64,000 nt of DNA. Source: Patulibacter americanus DSM 16676 (GTDB taxonomy: Bacteria; Actinomycetota; Thermoleophilia; Solirubrobacterales; Solirubrobacteraceae). Each line of letters begins with the position of its first letter. Positions within the stretch are counted from its first letter, which is position 1. Of this stretch, positions 7,658 through 16,210 are shown piece by piece. The notes beneath the pieces are model-generated. The model had not been told where the DNA came from, ran no database searches, and saw only the letters and a program-made list of their open reading frames with translations. Both the position numbers and the translations under genes were made by a program. The stretch covers positions 62,001 to 126,000 of the forward strand of contig NZ_ATUD01000007.1 of the NCBI RefSeq assembly GCF_000420025.1, in the 5' to 3' direction.

Positions 7658-8980
7658 ATGCGCCCAGCCGTCCCGTTCTTCCCCGCCGCGATCCTGGCGG
7701 CGGCCTTCGCCCCGGGCATCCCGGCCGCGTCCGCCGCACCGTGGACGCCGCCCAGCACCGTCGGCCCCGCCGCCATGGAGCTCTACCGCGCCGTGTCCGG
7801 CGTCTCGGGCGCGGCGCTCGCAGCGGGCTACGGGTCCCAGACGACCCTGGCGCCCGTCGCGGCCGACGGCTCGCCGGGACCGACCCGTGAGGGTCGCACC
7901 GTGGTCGACCTCGCCGCCTACGCCGACCGCGCCGTGTTCCTGCGCCGGTCGTCGAACCTCCGCCGCGTCGGGGTGTCGTTCGGCGACCTCGGCGCGCGCC
8001 GGCTGGGACGCGAACGGGTGCTCCACCGCGGGACGGCGGCCGACGCCGCACTCGCGGTCGGGCCTGGCGGGCAGACGCTCGTCGCCCTCAGCGTCGACGG
8101 CGACGACGAGGACGGTGACGAGCTCGACAACGCGCGGGTGCGGTTGACCTGGTCGGTGGACCGAGGGCATCGGCGGTGGCGCTCGCAGGCGCTCCCCGGG
8201 CGTACGGACGTCCTCGACATGGCGGTCGACGCCCACGGCACCGCGATCCTGCTGCTGCAGCGAGGACGCATCGACGGGGCTCCGGTGACGGCGCGTACCC
8301 TCGACCTGCGCCGCGGCCGGCTCGGCAAGGAGCGCACGCTGGACCGGCCGCGCGTCGACTGGCTCTGGGGCTCCATCGCCACGGACGGCGCCGGCCGCGC
8401 GGTGCTCACCTGGGGCGCCCAGGACGGCGGCGAGGAGGCCGACCGACGCATGGTCGTGAAGGCGGCGTTCCGCCGTCGCGGCACCGACCGGTTCGGCGCG
8501 ACGCAGACCCTCGACCGGGGCGGTGCGGTCGACCGGACCTCCGGCGGGCCCTACGCGGCGATGGACGCCGCGGGCAACGCCACGGTCGCGTGGAGCCAGA
8601 CGGTGGCCGCCCGGGGGACGAACGAGACGTACTCGGTGCCGCGGGCCGCGACAGCCGTCACCGACGGACGCCTCGGGTGCTTCCGCACGCTCCTCACGGA
8701 TGGGGCGGTCTCCGACGCCGTCGCGGCCGGGGGCACCACCCTGGTGGCCGCGACGGGGAGCGCGCAGCCGTCCGAAGGCGCCGCCGGGGCGGCCGGCGTC
8801 AGCGGCGTGTTCGTGCGTGAGCGCGGATCGGGATTCGCTCCGCTCGAACCCGTCACGGGCGACGACCCCCGCGACGCCGAGCCGCTCGACCTCACCGCCG
8901 GCCCCGGCGGCTTCCGCGCGTTCTGGGTGCCGGGCGGCGACGACGACCGCCTGCGCTCCGCCTTCCGGCCGACCGGTTGA
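7658..8980 (+). CDS. secreted protein, possible beta-propeller
   Basis: About 440 residues. A Sec-type signal peptide of about 30 residues (basic MRP, hydrophobic PFFPAAILAAAFAPGI, AASAA cleavage region) begins at ATG 7658, preferred over the in-frame ATG at 7628. The mature part has recurring blade-like strands with DAHGTAILL, TDGAGRAVLTW, MDAAGNATVAWSQ and TAGPGGFRAFW, about 50-60 residues apart. This DxxGxAxxxW pattern suggests a beta-propeller exported outside the membrane. No enzyme motif or anchor is seen and function is unknown. Confidence 0.75.
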   Translation: MRPAVPFFPAAILAAAFAPGIPAASAAPWTPPSTVGPAAMELYRAVSGVSGAALAAGYGSQTTLAPVAADGSPGPTREGRTVVDLAAYADRAVFLRRSSNLRRVGVSFGDLGARRLGRERVLHRGTAADAALAVGPGGQTLVALSVDGDDEDGDELDNARVRLTWSVDRGHRRWRSQALPGRTDVLDMAVDAHGTAILLLQRGRIDGAPVTARTLDLRRGRLGKERTLDRPRVDWLWGSIATDGAGRAVLTWGAQDGGEEADRRMVVKAAFRRRGTDRFGATQTLDRGGAVDRTSGGPYAAMDAAGNATVAWSQTVAARGTNETYSVPRAATAVTDGRLGCFRTLLTDGAVSDAVAAGGTTLVAATGSAQPSEGAAGAAGVSGVFVRERGSGFAPLEPVTGDDPRDAEPLDLTAGPGGFRAFWVPGGDDDRLRSAFRPTG

Positions 8981-9073
8981 CGCGCCCCCGCGGCCCTGCC
9001 TCCGCCGGTCGCCGCCCCTGGAGCTGCCGCTCCCTCTGGCGGCCCGCACCGCGAGGGCGGCGCGGCTCGTGTC

Positions 9074-9934
9074 TCACCCCCCGGCCAACCGCGCCGCCCA
9101 GCGCCCGCCGCTCCGCTCCACCGTCACGCCGAGCCCGAAGCACGCCGACACCGGCCCCGACGCGAGCACGTCGGCGGCCGGGCCCTGGGCCAGCACCCGC
9201 CCGCCGCGCAGCAGCAGCGCGTGGGTGGTGGTCGGCGGAATCTCCTCGAGGTGATGCGTGACGGTGATCGTCGGCAGCGTCGGCCAACGGTGGGCGCTGG
9301 CCACGAGCGCGCCGACGAGCCGCTCCCGCGAAGGCAGGTCCAGGCCGCTGGCGGGCTCGTCGAGCAGCAACAGCGCGGGCGTCGCCTCCCCCGCCATCAA
9401 CGCCCGCGCCAGCAGCAGCCGCTGGCGCTCCCCCTGCGAGCAGTCGTCGAACCGGCGCACCGCCAGCGCCTCGGCCCCCGTCAGCGCCAGCAGCGCGTCG
9501 GCGCGGGCCTCGTGCTCCGGGCCGAGCCGTCGACCCTGCGGTGCCAGGCTGCCGAACGCGCCCGAGAGGACGACCCCACGGCCGTCGAGCCCGCGCTTCA
9601 GCCCGCGCGCCGTCGCCGCGTCGACGTGGCCGATCCGCTCCCGCAGCGCCCGCATGTCGACCCGCCCGATGCGGTGGCCGAGCACGTCGACGGTGCCCTG
9701 GGTGGGGTGCGTGACGCCGCCGGCAAGCTGCAGCATCGTGCTCTTGCCTGCGCCGTTGGGCCCCAGCACCGCCCAGTGCTCGCCCGGCTGCACGCGCCAG
9801 TCCACCCCGTCGAGCAGCACGAGCTCGCGGCCGTCGCGGTCGTGGCGGCGCACGGTCACGCCGGTCAGGGCCACCGCGGGGGTCGGCGGGTCGGCGGGCG
9901 CGGTCGCCGCCGGGGTGCTCGTCGCGTCCGTCAT
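9074..9934 (-). CDS. ABC transporter ATP-binding protein
   Basis: 286-residue ATPase from ATG 9934, preferred over ATG 9976, which would leave only about 20 bp to the divergent gene. Walker A is GPNGAGKST, the signature is CSQGERQRLLLARAL, Walker B is LLLLDEPASGLDL and the switch histidine is in VTHHLEEIP. No permease or binding-protein gene adjoins it, so the partner must be encoded elsewhere. The single domain and a VTHHLEEI-type H-loop recall ModF/YlmA-type stand-alone ATPases. Substrate is unknown. Confidence 0.9.
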   Translation of the reverse strand: MTDATSTPAATAPADPPTPAVALTGVTVRRHDRDGRELVLLDGVDWRVQPGEHWAVLGPNGAGKSTMLQLAGGVTHPTQGTVDVLGHRIGRVDMRALRERIGHVDAATARGLKRGLDGRGVVLSGAFGSLAPQGRRLGPEHEARADALLALTGAEALAVRRFDDCSQGERQRLLLARALMAGEATPALLLLDEPASGLDLPSRERLVGALVASAHRWPTLPTITVTHHLEEIPPTTTHALLLRGGRVLAQGPAADVLASGPVSACFGLGVTVERSGGRWAARLAGG

Positions 9935-9996
9935 GGTCGGCGCCCCGGCGACGCGGCGTTCACGAGCGTCACGCAACGGTCCGTCAAACTCGGGCC

Positions 9997-11697
9997 ATGA
10001 CCGAGCGCATCGCCACCCCGGCCCCCGGCGGCACCGATCGGACGGCGGGGCTCTCCGACGAGGTCGGCCTGTACCACCGCACGTACACGACGCTGCTGCG
10101 TTCGACGGGCGAGACGCGGCTGCGGGTGCTCGAGCCCTCGCACGTGGCGATGGGGTCGAGCCTGCACCCGATGGCGGGCCGCGACGAGATCGACCTGGGC
10201 GCGTTCCTCTACGCCGTGCGGCGCCTGCCCGACGTGGTCGCCGAGGCGCGACTCATCGTGCTCGGCCAGGAGCAGGCGCAGTTCGACGACGCCGGCTTCG
10301 ACATCGCCTCGTGGCCGGAGGCGGAGAGCCCGGCCCGCCGGCGGCTGTGGCGCGTCGGCGGCGACACGCTCGCCGTCCTCATGGCCAGCTCGTCCGACGT
10401 GGACGACCTCGTGCCGACGCTCGTCGCGTTCCAGATCGAGTGGAACAAGATCCGCCAGCGCCTGCGCGGCTCCGGCCACAACGAGGTCCCGACGGACCCG
10501 GCCGAGCTCGCCCGCGTGCTCGGCGGCGGCGAGGACGACTGGACGCGCCTGCAGGAGTCGTGGGGCGCCCAGTTCGAGGAGCGCCTGCGCGAGATGCCGC
10601 GTCGCCGCTGCGACCTGCGCCTGCGCTCGCTCGGCATGAACTACGTCGGCTACGGGCGGCTGACCCGCGACTGGTGGCGCCCCGTCCGCGACGCGCTCGT
10701 CGTGGAGGACCTGCACGAGCGCCCGATCTACTTCGTCTCCTCCAACACGCACGCGCTGACGAACCTCGTCACGGGCATCGCGCGGCGCAACGCCGACGGG
10801 CTGCTGCGCGAGGTCGAGCGCCACGGCCCCGACGACCTGCGCACGGAGCTCGGGCGGATCCGCGAAGGCCGCAGCGACGGCTCGATGGAGAACCTCCTCT
10901 ACTTCGCCGCCCGCGGCGCGTTCGAGCGCCACCCCGACGAGCGGATCGCCGCCGAGGCCCGCGCCGGGGTGCTCGACCTCATGCCGACGGGCGCCCTGCG
11001 CGTCCCCGCCCAGGTCATGGCGCTCGACCGCCTGGACCCGGAGAACCTCGACCCGCGCCTGGGCGACGTCGACCCCGAGGCGCTCAAGCAGAGCGACGCG
11101 GTGGTCATCAACATCGACTACCCCCTGGGCTCCGCGGCGTACAACATCCTCCGCGAGGTCGCCGTCGACGTCACGCGCCTGAAGGGCGTCTACGTGCTCG
11201 GCAAGGCGGCGACGCTCAACGCCGACGTCGGCGACGTACTGATCTCGGGCGTCGTCCACGACGAGCACACCCGCACGACGTACTGGCTCGACAACGCGTT
11301 CACCGTCGAGGACCTCCAGGGCGACCTGCGCTACGGCACCGGGCTCGACAACCAGAAGGCCGTCACCGTCCGCTCGACATTCCTCCAGAACCGCGACCAC
11401 CTCGACTTCTACTACCGCGAGGCGTACACCGTGGTCGAGATGGAGGCCGGCCCGTTCTGCGCCGCCGTCCACGAGCTCGCCGACGCCGACCGCCACCCCG
11501 TCGGTGACGCGGTCTCGCTGACCCGCCTGCCGCTGGACTTCGGCGTCATCCACTACGCCTCGGACACCCCCTACACCCAGGCCCGCACCCTCGGCGCGCG
11601 CGGCCTGAGCTTCTTCGGGATGGACTCGACCTACGCCGGCTCCCTCGCGATCATGCGGCGGATCCTGCGGCTCGAGGGCGCGCTCCCGCGGGCGTAG
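9997..11697 (+). CDS. conserved actinobacterial protein, DUF6909-like
   Basis: 566-residue soluble protein with no signal peptide or membrane segment. Overall it resembles the uncharacterised DUF6909 proteins, an assignment from memory and of moderate certainty. The N-terminal half is helical (YHRTYTTLLRSTG, WNKIRQRLRGSGH, RSLGMNYVGYGRLTRDWW). The C-terminal third contains INIDYPLGSAAYNIL, VYVLGKAATLNADVGDVL and EAYTVVEMEAGPF, which recall the nucleoside-phosphorylase fold, including its V-E-M-E substrate motif. It may therefore have phosphorylase- or nucleosidase-like chemistry. Codon use matches its neighbours. Confidence 0.65.
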   Translation: MTERIATPAPGGTDRTAGLSDEVGLYHRTYTTLLRSTGETRLRVLEPSHVAMGSSLHPMAGRDEIDLGAFLYAVRRLPDVVAEARLIVLGQEQAQFDDAGFDIASWPEAESPARRRLWRVGGDTLAVLMASSSDVDDLVPTLVAFQIEWNKIRQRLRGSGHNEVPTDPAELARVLGGGEDDWTRLQESWGAQFEERLREMPRRRCDLRLRSLGMNYVGYGRLTRDWWRPVRDALVVEDLHERPIYFVSSNTHALTNLVTGIARRNADGLLREVERHGPDDLRTELGRIREGRSDGSMENLLYFAARGAFERHPDERIAAEARAGVLDLMPTGALRVPAQVMALDRLDPENLDPRLGDVDPEALKQSDAVVINIDYPLGSAAYNILREVAVDVTRLKGVYVLGKAATLNADVGDVLISGVVHDEHTRTTYWLDNAFTVEDLQGDLRYGTGLDNQKAVTVRSTFLQNRDHLDFYYREAYTVVEMEAGPFCAAVHELADADRHPVGDAVSLTRLPLDFGVIHYASDTPYTQARTLGARGLSFFGMDSTYAGSLAIMRRILRLEGALPRA

Positions 11698-11726
11698 GGC
11701 GTCTCGGGCGCCGGCCCGGGCGGCGT

Positions 11727-11765
11727 GGGGCGCCAGGTCGGCGTGAGGCGCCAGGTCGGCGCCCC
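11727..11765. terminator. tandem 15-bp repeat forming a hairpin between convergent genes
   Basis: Two exact copies of GGCGCCAGGTCGGCG (11729-11743 and 11747-11761) are separated by TGA. The outer bases GGGGCGCC (11727-11734) and GGCGCCCC (11758-11765) can pair as an 8-bp stem. The position between convergent genes suggests a terminator; no T-tract. Confidence 0.4.
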
Positions 11766-11777
11766 GCGCCGCAGACC

Positions 11778-13523
11778 TCACGCCCGCTGCGCGCGGTTCA
11801 CCGCCGAGACGATCGCCTCGAGCGACGCCCGCACGATGTTCTCGTGGATCCCCACGCCCCAGACCTCGCGGCCGTCGATCTCGCAGCGCACGTAGGACGC
11901 AGCGCGGGCGTCCTCGCCCTTGCCGATGGCGTGCTCGACGTAGTCGTCCACGCGGACGGTGATGTCGAGCGTGCCCAGGGCGCGCACGAACGCGTCGATC
12001 GGGCCGTTGCCGGTGCCCTCCAGGCTCTGCGGTCGGCCGTCGACGTCGAGCTGCACGCCCAGCTCATCGGTGCCGTCGGCGCGCGAGCTCGTGCGGTGCT
12101 CCCACACGCGGTAGCGGCCCCAGGGCGTGGCGCCGCCGGCCAGATAGGCGTCGGAGAAGATGTCCCACAGGCGCTCGGGCGTGACCTCGCCGCCCTCGGC
12201 GTCCGTCCGCGCCTGCACGACGCGGGAGAACTCGACCTGCAGGCCGCGCGGCAGGTCCAGGCCGTGCTCCGTCTTCATGAGGTACGCCATGCCGCCCTTG
12301 CCGGACTGGCTGTTGACGCGGATGACGGCCTCGTACGTGCGGCCGACGTCGTGGGGGTCGATCGGCAGGTACGGGACCTCCCACGGCTGCTCCTCGACCG
12401 GAACGCCGGTCTCCTTCGCCGTCTGCTCGCGGCGGGCGAAGATCTTGTTGATCGCGTCCTGGTGCGAGCCGGAGAACGAGGTGAAGACGAGGTCGCCGCC
12501 GTAGGGCTGGCGCTCCCCCACCTTGAGCTGGTTGCAGTACTCCACGGTCTCGCGGACCGCGTCGATGTCGGAGAGGTCCAGCTCCGGGTCGACGCCCTGC
12601 GTGTGCATGTTCAGCGCCAGGGTGATCAGGTCGACGTTGCCCGTGCGCTCGCCGTTGCCGAACAGGCAGCCCTCGACGCGGTCGGCACCGGCCATCAGCG
12701 CCAGCTCGGTGGCGGCCACGCCGGTGCCGCGGTCGTTGTGCGGGTGGACGGAGACAATCACCGCGTCGCGCTTGGCGAGGTGGCGGTCCATCCACTCGAT
12801 CTGATCCGCGAACACGTTCGGCGTCGACACCTCGACCGTCGAAGGCAGGTTCAGCACCATCGGCTGCTCCGGCGTCGGCTGCCAGATCGCGGAGACGGCG
12901 TCGGACGCTGCCAGCGCGATCTCGGGCTCCGTGAGCGAGAACGTCTCGGGCGAGAACTCCATCCGCACGTCCGTGCCCGGCAGCGACTCGGCGCCGCGCA
13001 GCACGTCCTCGGCGCCGGCGCGCACGAGCCGCAGCAGCCCGTCCGTGTCCTGACCCAGCACGTCCTCGCGCCACAAGCGGGAGGTCGCGGCGTAGAGGTG
13101 CACGAGCGCCCGGTCGAGCCCCTCGAGCGCCTCGAAGGTGCGCGCGATCAGCTCGGGCCGCGCGGGCGTGAGCACCATGATCCGCACGTCGTCGGGGATC
13201 GCGTCGTCCTCGACGAGCGAGCGGACGAAGTCGAAGTCCGTGGCGCCCGAGGCGGGGAACCCGACCTCGATCTCCTTCACGCCGATCTGGACGAGCAGGT
13301 CGAACATCCGCCGCTTGCGGTCGGTGTCCATCGGGTCGATGAGCGACTGGTTGCCGTCGCGCAGGTCGACGGCGGCCCAGATCGGCGCCCGCTCGATGCG
13401 CTTGGACGGCCACGTGCGGTCCGGCAGGTCGAACGGCACCCGCTGGTGGAACGGGAGGTAGCGCTGCGACGGCATGCCGCTGGGGCGCTGGGTGCTCCAC
13501 GAGGGCGGGATCTGGGTGTTCAT
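11778..13523 (-). CDS. leuA: 2-isopropylmalate synthase
   Basis: 581-residue enzyme of the long LeuA type. It catalyses the first committed step of leucine synthesis: acetyl-CoA plus 2-oxoisovalerate to 2-isopropylmalate. The N-terminal HMGL-like barrel has AAVDLRDGNQSLIDPM (metal/substrate loop), IEVGFPASG, SVHPHNDRGTG (metal histidines) and GCLFGNGERTGN. The C-terminal regulatory LeuA domain (about 440-581) ends with SYVRCEIDGREVWGVGI and should mediate leucine feedback. The ATG overlaps the stop of the upstream GntR gene (ATGA), so expression is coupled to that regulator. Confidence 0.95.
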   Translation of the reverse strand: MNTQIPPSWSTQRPSGMPSQRYLPFHQRVPFDLPDRTWPSKRIERAPIWAAVDLRDGNQSLIDPMDTDRKRRMFDLLVQIGVKEIEVGFPASGATDFDFVRSLVEDDAIPDDVRIMVLTPARPELIARTFEALEGLDRALVHLYAATSRLWREDVLGQDTDGLLRLVRAGAEDVLRGAESLPGTDVRMEFSPETFSLTEPEIALAASDAVSAIWQPTPEQPMVLNLPSTVEVSTPNVFADQIEWMDRHLAKRDAVIVSVHPHNDRGTGVAATELALMAGADRVEGCLFGNGERTGNVDLITLALNMHTQGVDPELDLSDIDAVRETVEYCNQLKVGERQPYGGDLVFTSFSGSHQDAINKIFARREQTAKETGVPVEEQPWEVPYLPIDPHDVGRTYEAVIRVNSQSGKGGMAYLMKTEHGLDLPRGLQVEFSRVVQARTDAEGGEVTPERLWDIFSDAYLAGGATPWGRYRVWEHRTSSRADGTDELGVQLDVDGRPQSLEGTGNGPIDAFVRALGTLDITVRVDDYVEHAIGKGEDARAASYVRCEIDGREVWGVGIHENIVRASLEAIVSAVNRAQRA

Positions 13524-14320
13524 GCGCGGGTGCTCCGGGAGGGATCGGGCGGGGCCACGGCGGACGACGCGTCGCCCGAAGGGACGGCGCCGGCACGGAC
13601 GGCCGGGGTGGAACGGGAAGCGGTGCCCGCCGCGGACCCGGTCGCGCGGAGCGACCGGCCGGTGACGGTGACGTTGGCGTGCGTGGCGGCGATCGCGGCG
13701 TCGGGATCGCCGGCGCGGATCGCGGCGGCCAGGGCGGCGTGGGCGTCGGCGGCGTCGACCTCGTCGATCACCACCTCCTGCACCACGGTGACCAGCGCCT
13801 CGCGCAGCACGCCGAGGAAGGACGAGAACATCTCGTCCAGCAGCACGTTGTGCGCGGCCGCGACGACGGCACCGTGGAAGGCGAGGTCGGCGTCGACGAA
13901 CGGCTCGACGTCGCCGGTCGCCCGGGCTGCCTCGCGCTCGCGCAGGGTGCGGTCGATCTCGTCGAGGTCCTCGTGGGTGCGGCGCTGCGCGGCCAGACGG
14001 GCGGCCTGCACCTCGAGCGCCTCGCGCACCTCGTAGACGTCGAGCACCGCGGCGCGGCGCGCCCGCGGAACCCACTCGGCCGCCGGCTGCAGCGCGGTCA
14101 CGAACGTGCCGGACCCCTGCCGCGTCTCGAGCTGCCCCGCGGCGACGAGCACGCGCACCGCCTCGCGGACCGTCGACCGCCCGACGCCGAGCTGCGTCGC
14201 CAGCACCGTCTCGGCCGGCAGCCGCGTGCCGACGGGCCAGGTGCCCGCGGCGAGCTGCTCGCGCAGCTGCTGGGCCGCGAGCTCCCCCAGGGAGCCGCGA
14301 CCGAGGGAGGTCATCGCCAT
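13520..14320 (-). CDS. GntR/FadR-family regulator coupled to leuA
   Basis: 266 residues from ATG 14320 (an in-frame ATG at 14425 is unlikely). The N-terminal winged helix holds LREQLAAGTWPVGTRLPAETVLATQLGVGRSTVREAVRVL and ends with GSGTFV. The C-terminal FCD-type helical ligand domain has a DADLAFHGAVVAAAHN metal-site region (Asp/His). A proline/serine-rich tail of about 30 residues follows. The last codons overlap the leuA start (ATGA). Known FCD regulators sense small organic acids; here an isopropylmalate- or branched-chain-related ligand is a reasonable guess. It probably binds the repeats upstream (14340-14541). Confidence 0.88.
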   Translation of the reverse strand: MAMTSLGRGSLGELAAQQLREQLAAGTWPVGTRLPAETVLATQLGVGRSTVREAVRVLVAAGQLETRQGSGTFVTALQPAAEWVPRARRAAVLDVYEVREALEVQAARLAAQRRTHEDLDEIDRTLREREAARATGDVEPFVDADLAFHGAVVAAAHNVLLDEMFSSFLGVLREALVTVVQEVVIDEVDAADAHAALAAAIRAGDPDAAIAATHANVTVTGRSLRATGSAAGTASRSTPAVRAGAVPSGDASSAVAPPDPSRSTRA

Positions 14321-14339
14321 CACCGCGGACGATACGGAA

Positions 14340-14541
14340 GTCCTCAGATGTCTGTCGTCTGCGCGGGCGCGGTCGGATGCGCGGGTGCTTCTGTGCCGGC
14401 TTCGTGGCGCGCGCGAAGCGCACACCCATCAGGGCGATATGTCCTCAGATGCATAGTCCATGTCGCCGAGGACATACCGCCCAAGCGTGTGTGCGATCCC
14501 GGCGGGCCGCCGGCATCGCGCCTGCGGCATAGCGCCCAAGG
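14340..14541. promoter_or_regulatory. repeat-rich control region between gntR-leuA and the YbjQ-like gene
   Basis: This divergent intergenic region carries an inverted repeat with 15-bp arms, GGGCGATATGTCCTC (14432-14446) and GAGGACATACCGCCC (14468-14482), one mismatch, 21-bp spacer. A third half-site CATAGCGCCCAAG (14528-14540) repeats CATACCGCCCAAG (14473-14485), giving three copies of CATAnCGCCC in all. GTCCTCAGATG also occurs twice (14340-14350 and 14441-14451). Such clustering suggests operators, most simply for the adjacent GntR regulator. Which promoter is controlled cannot be read directly. Confidence 0.55.
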
Positions 14542-14611
14542 CCCCGGCAGAGGCGGCGCGGTCACGGACCCGACACCCCCGCGACGGGGGCGCGCCACTA
14601 GGGTCGCCCGC

Positions 14612-14932
14612 ATGCTCATCGTCACCACGAACGACGTCCCCGGCCACCAGATCGAGGAGGTCATCGGCCAGGTCTTCGGCCTCACCGTCCGCTCGCGCAA
14701 CATCGGCTCGAACATCGGCGCCGGGTTCAAGTCGCTCGTCGGCGGCGAGCTCAAGGGCATCACGAACCTGCTGCACGACAGCCGCGCCGAGGCCCTGCAG
14801 CGGCTGACGGACGAGGCGCAGGCGAAGGGCGCGAACGCCGTGCTGGCGTTCCGCTTCGAGACCACCGAGTACGCCCAGACGGGCACCGAGGTCTGCGCCT
14901 ACGGCACGGCCGTGCGGGTCCGCCCGGCCTGA
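14612..14932 (+). CDS. YbjQ/UPF0145-family protein
   Basis: 106 residues, the normal length for YbjQ (about 107). Typical features are the opening strand MLIVTTNDVPG, the GLTVRSRNIGSNIGAGFKSLVGGELKG core, RAEALQRLTDEAQAKGANAV and a final strand pair with EVCAYGTAV. These proteins form pentameric cytosolic rings and are called heavy-metal-binding from homology only; the function is not established. It is divergent from the gntR-leuA operon and shares its repeat-rich upstream region. Confidence 0.9.
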   Translation: MLIVTTNDVPGHQIEEVIGQVFGLTVRSRNIGSNIGAGFKSLVGGELKGITNLLHDSRAEALQRLTDEAQAKGANAVLAFRFETTEYAQTGTEVCAYGTAVRVRPA

Positions 14933-15015
14933 GGGCGGTACTGGGCGGCGGCGCGCCTCCGTCGGCCGGTGCGCATCGCGCCTCCGCCCCGGGCCGCGGC
15001 CCGGGGTGGGCGATC

Positions 15016-15639
15016 CTAGGTGCCGAAGACGCGGTCGCCCGCGTCGCCGAGGCCCGGGCGGATGAAGCCGTTCTCGTCGAGCTGGCGGTCGAGCGTGGCG
15101 GCGATGATCGGCACCTCGGGGTGCGCCGCCTGCACGGCCGCGACGCCCTCGGGCGCGGCGACGAGGACGACGAGGGCGAGCTCGCGGGCGCCGGCCTCGC
15201 GCAACGCGTCGAGGGCGTGGACGGCGCTGCCGCCCGTCGCGAGCATCGGGTCGAGCACGAGGGTCCGCGCGACGGGGACCTCCTCGGGCAGGCGCTCGAA
15301 GTAGCGGCGCGGCTGGAGCGACACCTCGTCGCGCTCCAGGCCGATGTGGCCGACGCGCGCCTCGGGGACGACGTCGAGGAACGCGTCGAGCATGCCCAGG
15401 CCCGCGCGGAGTACCGGGACGAGCACGACGTCGCCGGCGATGCGGCGGGCCTCCGTCTCCTCCAGGGGCGTCTGCACGGTGCCGACCTCGACCGCGAGGT
15501 CCTTCGTGGCCTCGACCGCGAGGAGCACCGTCGCCGCACGCATGGCGCGGCGGAACCCGGAGCGGTCCGTGGACTCGTCGCGCAGCACGGCCACGCGGTC
15601 CGCGAGGAGGGGGTGGTCGACGACGCGGAGCTCCGGCAC
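15016..15639 (-). CDS. upp: uracil phosphoribosyltransferase
   Basis: 207 residues from GTG 15639, matching the family length (about 208). The enzyme salvages uracil with PRPP to make UMP. It has LLADRVAVLRDESTDRSGFRRAM near the N-terminus, VPVLRAGLGM, the PRPP-binding loop LVLDPMLATGGSA, and the uracil-binding C-terminus DENGFIRPGLGDAGDRVFGT. The upstream in-frame extension runs antisense through the HxlR gene and is not coding. Divergent from the HxlR-family regulator. Confidence 0.95.
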   Translation of the reverse strand: MPELRVVDHPLLADRVAVLRDESTDRSGFRRAMRAATVLLAVEATKDLAVEVGTVQTPLEETEARRIAGDVVLVPVLRAGLGMLDAFLDVVPEARVGHIGLERDEVSLQPRRYFERLPEEVPVARTLVLDPMLATGGSAVHALDALREAGARELALVVLVAAPEGVAAVQAAHPEVPIIAATLDRQLDENGFIRPGLGDAGDRVFGT

Positions 15640-15738
15640 GCGCGCATCGTCCCACGCCGCCCGGATCCGTCGGGCGCCGGGTACACCCGCAGGCCCCGAC
15701 TCCAGGTCGCGTGACACGACGGTCGCTACGCTGGGTGG

Positions 15739-16206
15739 GTGCTGCCCCGCGAGTACGACACCCAGGTCTGCTCCGTCGCGCGCGCCCTCGAGGTCGTCGG
15801 CGAGCGGTGGTCGCTGCTCGTCGTGCGCTCCGTGATGCTGGGCTGCCACCGCTTCGACGACCTGCAGGCGATCCTCGGTGTCACGCGCAGCGTGCTCTCG
15901 GCCCGGCTGAAGCGGCTCGAGGCCGAGGGCGTCATCGAACGGCGCCCGTACCAGGACCGCCCCGTCCGTCACGAGTACCACCTGACGGAGAAGGGGCGCG
16001 GCCTGTGGCCGGTCATCACGCACCTCATGCTCTGGGGCGACGAGCACTACCCCGAGCCCGGCGGCACGCCGTGGATCCTCGAGCACCGCGACTGCGGCGG
16101 CCAGCCCGACGCCGGCCTCGCCTGCGACCGCTGCGGCGAGCCCCTCGGCCCCCGCGACATCCGCGCCCGCCCGAACCCGGCGGTCGCCGCCGTCACCGGC
16201 GCCTAG
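15739..16206 (+). CDS. HxlR-family transcriptional regulator
   Basis: 155 residues from GTG 15739. The winged helix contains CSVARALEVVGERWSLLVVRSVM, FDDLQAILGVTRSVLSARLKRLEAEGVIERRPYQ and the wing HEYHLTEKGRGL. The HxlR-typical early cysteine (C11) is present. The C-terminus adds LACDRCGEPL, a CxxC pair plus a further Cys in HRDCGG that could bind metal or sense redox state. Its target may be the divergent upp or an unlinked gene. Confidence 0.88.
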   Translation: MLPREYDTQVCSVARALEVVGERWSLLVVRSVMLGCHRFDDLQAILGVTRSVLSARLKRLEAEGVIERRPYQDRPVRHEYHLTEKGRGLWPVITHLMLWGDEHYPEPGGTPWILEHRDCGGQPDAGLACDRCGEPLGPRDIRARPNPAVAAVTGA

Positions 16207-16210
16207 CGGT

